NCBI RefSeq assembly: GCF_009720365.1
Contig: NZ_WBZD01000045.1
Coordinates: 1-64,000, forward strand
Direction: 5' to 3'
DNA length: 64,000 bases
Source: Catellatospora paridis
Lineage (GTDB): Bacteria > Actinomycetota > Actinomycetes > Mycobacteriales > Micromonosporaceae
The notes beneath the pieces are model-generated. The model saw only the letters and a program-made list of their open reading frames with translations, did not search any database and was not told where the DNA came from. The translations under genes were made by a program, and so were the position numbers. Positions 61,931-64,000 of this stretch are shown in pieces (within the stretch, counting starts at the first letter, position 1; the number at the start of each line of letters is the position of its first letter).

Positions 61931-64000
61931 GTGCTCCCACACGGTGACCGGCAGGGTGTTCCGCCTCATGTTCCGACCGTGCCCCCATCCGCGTACGCGG
62001 ATGCCCCGCCACGGTCCCCCGTCGGCGCGATCGTCGCCGCCGTCTTGGTCGGAGTGTGGGCGGTCGCCGTCGCCGTGCTCTCCCAGTACGGCATCGTGCT
62101 CGCCGACCAGGTGCTCGCCCAGCTCGGCATGCACCTGCCCGGGTTCCTCTGGCCGCTGGCCGGGATCATCGTGGGCCTGCTGGTCGGCGTGCCCGCGCTG
62201 ATCCTGGCCCTGCTGCCCAAACACGAGCCGGTACGCGCGACCGGCCGCGCCTTCCTGCTGGGCGCGCTGGTGCTGGGCGGGGGCAGCGCGCTGCGCCTGA
62301 TCCCGGCCACCGCCAACGAGCTCTACCTGCTGTCGTACGCGGTGCTGGCCGGTGCTGCCGCCTTCGTCCTCTACCGCCGCGCCACTGTCCAGCTCGCCCC
62401 CGCCGCAGCCGCTGCCGCTGCCGACCGGCCCGAGGCCGGCCGGGTCGAGGCCAGCCCGGTCGAGGCCGACCAGGTCGCGACCACGACGGCTGACGCCGCC
62501 CGTGCTGACGCCACCCCTGCTGACCTCGCCGCCGGCGGCGTGACGCCTGCGGCAGGCGACCCCGGGTCGCTCGGCTGGGCCGTGCTCGCCGGCGTGCTGG
62601 TGCTGGTGCCTTACCTGTGGGCGGGCGCGCTGGGCGGGTTCACCGAGTCCATCGCCGCCGCCCTGGCCGCACTCGGCGCGGGCGCGCTGGCCATGGCGAT
62701 CCTGGGACCGGGCCTGTGGCGGCACTTCACCGACCGCGGACGGCCGACCCTGGTGCTGGCCGGCGGCCTGGTGGCCGGGGTGGTGCTGGCGCTGATCGCG
62801 GGCGGCACCGGCGCGGCCGGGACACAGGTGCTGACCCTGCTGGTGCTGCCACCGCTCGGCTTCGCGGTCGCCGCGCTCGCCCCCGGCTCGCCCCGCGGCT
62901 GGACCACGCTGGCCCTGGTGGCGCTCGCCGCGTTCGGGCCGCTGGGCTTCGTCGACCCGGACGAGCTGAACCTCGGCCTGCTCGGCCGCGACGTGCCGTA
63001 CTACGCGCTGCTCGCCGCCCTGATCGCCTGGCTGGTGGCGCTCGCGCTCGGCGTCGCGTACGGCATCGGCCTGCTGCGCACCGTCCACGACCCGGCCGTC
63101 GCGCCGGAGCAGGAGCAGCTCGGCCCACCGAGTCAGTGGCCCGGCGCGCGGCCGGTCGGGACCGCGTGGCCCGGCGCGCAGGCGCAGTGGCCGGGCGCGC
63201 CCGCGCCGGTCGTGCGCGAGCGGCGGCATGTCGTGCCGCGTACCGGTGGGCGGACGCTGGCGGCCGGGCTGGCCGCCGCGGTCGCCGTCGGCGCGGGCGT
63301 CTACTACCTGGCCGCGGGCCAGCCGGGTTTCTTCGGCGACCAGCTGTTCGTGGTGCTGAAGGAGCAGGCCCCGCTGGCCGGGCTGCCCACCACGACCGGG
63401 CTCGGCGCGGGCCGCGACCAGCGGGTGGACGCCGTCTACCGGCGGCTCGTCGAGCACGCCGACCGCACCCAGGCCGCCCTGCGCACCGAACTGGACCGCT
63501 GGAACCTGGACTACCAGCCGTACTACCTGGTCAACGCGATCCTGGTGGAGGGCGGCCCGGAGGCGCGGGTGTGGCTGGAGTCCCGGTCCGACGTGGACCG
63601 GGTGCTGACCGATCAGCGGCTGCGCCCGCTGCCCGCCGAGATCCCGATCGGGCGCGGCCCGATCCAGCAGGCCCCGGCCACCCCGCAGTGGAACCTGAAG
63701 ATGGTTGGCGCGCCGGACCTGTGGCAGCGCGGCGTGACGGGCAAGGGCATCGTGGTCGGCTCCTCCGACTCCGGGGTGGACGGCTCGCATCCCGCGCTGG
63801 CGGCCAACTTCCGCGGCGGCGACGACTCCTGGCTCGACCCCTGGTCGGACAGCCGCACCCCGATCGACCACAACGGCCACGGCACGCACACCACGGCCAC
63901 CGCGGTGGGCCGGGACCAGGTCGGCGTCGCGCCGGACGCGCAGTGGATCGGCTGCGTCAACCTGGAACGCAACATGAGCAGCCCGTCCCTCTACCTGGAC
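61931..64000 (+). CDS. Membrane protein with C-terminal S8 subtilisin-like protease (3' end outside window)
   Basis: The frame stays open from GTG 61931 to the window end (690 residues visible). About 430 residues hold around ten to twelve transmembrane helices in two groups, with an Ala/Glu/Asp-rich loop near 150-200. A short repeat (PGA-type QWPGA, AWPGA) leads to another helix near residue 445. A helical region (VEHADRTQAALRTELDRWN) follows. The subtilisin domain begins near residue 590: catalytic Asp613 in SDSGVDGSHPAL and His650 in HGTHTT. The catalytic Ser lies beyond the window. It would be an anchored protease with an external catalytic domain. Confidence 0.9.
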   Translation, partial: MLPHGDRQGVPPHVPTVPPSAYADAPPRSPVGAIVAAVLVGVWAVAVAVLSQYGIVLADQVLAQLGMHLPGFLWPLAGIIVGLLVGVPALILALLPKHEPVRATGRAFLLGALVLGGGSALRLIPATANELYLLSYAVLAGAAAFVLYRRATVQLAPAAAAAAADRPEAGRVEASPVEADQVATTTADAARADATPADLAAGGVTPAAGDPGSLGWAVLAGVLVLVPYLWAGALGGFTESIAAALAALGAGALAMAILGPGLWRHFTDRGRPTLVLAGGLVAGVVLALIAGGTGAAGTQVLTLLVLPPLGFAVAALAPGSPRGWTTLALVALAAFGPLGFVDPDELNLGLLGRDVPYYALLAALIAWLVALALGVAYGIGLLRTVHDPAVAPEQEQLGPPSQWPGARPVGTAWPGAQAQWPGAPAPVVRERRHVVPRTGGRTLAAGLAAAVAVGAGVYYLAAGQPGFFGDQLFVVLKEQAPLAGLPTTTGLGAGRDQRVDAVYRRLVEHADRTQAALRTELDRWNLDYQPYYLVNAILVEGGPEARVWLESRSDVDRVLTDQRLRPLPAEIPIGRGPIQQAPATPQWNLKMVGAPDLWQRGVTGKGIVVGSSDSGVDGSHPALAANFRGGDDSWLDPWSDSRTPIDHNGHGTHTTATAVGRDQVGVAPDAQWIGCVNLERNMSSPSLYLD

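Noticed and set aside
61901-63889. 662-codon minus-strand open frame opposite the subtilase
   Set aside because: The plus-strand frame has a leaderless start, membrane helices and subtilisin active-site motifs. The minus frame is Arg/Gly/Gln-rich.
1-64000. tRNA, rRNA, transposase, integrase or attachment site
   Set aside because: No T-loop GGTTCGAAT-type signals with acceptor pairing, no ribosomal RNA sequence and no recombinase motifs were seen on either strand.

Overview
This 64 kb window is a stretch of actinobacterial chromosome with very high GC content. The order Micromonosporales, family Micromonosporaceae, is the best guess. This rests on the mycothiol genes (mshA, mshD and a mycothiol-dependent maleylpyruvate isomerase homologue), a SAM-IV riboswitch, an HTH/DUF397 pair, an orphan GlnR regulator, PHO-type 11-nt direct repeats, a Cys-rich leader peptide before a sulfurtransferase, and many start codons placed 6-8 nt after a TANNNT box, as in leaderless mRNAs. 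Two blocks keep the gene content known from mycobacteria: one like Rv0474-Rv0487 (HTH, HbhA-like, DUF2516, murB, SDR, mshA, YbjN) and one like Rv0812-Rv0821 (pabC-like lyase, FABP-like protein, sseC, cysA2-like sulfurtransferase, lmeA-like, glnR, mshD, pst).

Layout. 1-5.5 kb: end of a Pro/Ala-rich protein, then a co-directional module of an FHA/PqqD-like/M50 membrane protease, a Ser/Thr kinase and a membrane-anchored pseudokinase. 5.5-9.6 kb: an accessory stretch of lower GC with two small Cys proteins, an HTH(DUF5753)/DUF397 pair, a macro-domain protein, a GNAT enzyme and a toxin-antitoxin pair. 9.6-13.5 kb: minus-strand operon mshA-YbjN-cobD-cobC. 13.6-22.5 kb: SDR, methyltransferase, tiny membrane proteins, murB, mycothiol-dependent enzyme, LacI regulator, a membrane EEP phosphatase, EI24 and alpha/beta hydrolase genes. 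22.2-30 kb: DUF2516, HbhA-like, HTH regulator, asparaginase, BKACE enzyme, YgfZ/Fur pair, PLP lyase, thiolase, Nudix. 30-37.6 kb: pstSCAB with a PHO box, mshD, glnR. 37.9-44.3 kb: membrane protein, lmeA-like, Cys leader peptide, sulfurtransferase, sseC, DsrE, FABP-like protein, Gfo/Idh oxidoreductase. 44.4-47.2 kb: Pit transporter, DUF47 protein and PPK2, with a second PHO-type site. 47.4-64 kb: DUF402, DinG-like helicase, a Cys-tailed DUF5685 protein, GroES-like, AI-2E transporter family, PrsW protease, a SAM-IV-controlled PLP enzyme, FUSC-like, HD, DUF4031, FAD oxidase, glpD and a truncated membrane subtilase.

The most unusual signals are not genes. A 59-bp imperfect palindrome occurs five times, in both orientations, always between genes, and one copy supplies the stop codons of two convergent genes. 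A second palindrome family (AAGAAGG-GCA-CCTTCTT arms) occurs twice, once inside the 3' end of cobD. Several other intergenic gaps hold long unique inverted repeats. Two divergent gene pairs (58646/58669 and 61908/61931) have exactly 22 bp between their start codons and overlapping, symmetrical -10 boxes, so one small palindrome seems to drive two leaderless mRNAs. No tRNA, rRNA, CRISPR array, transposase or prophage was recognised.
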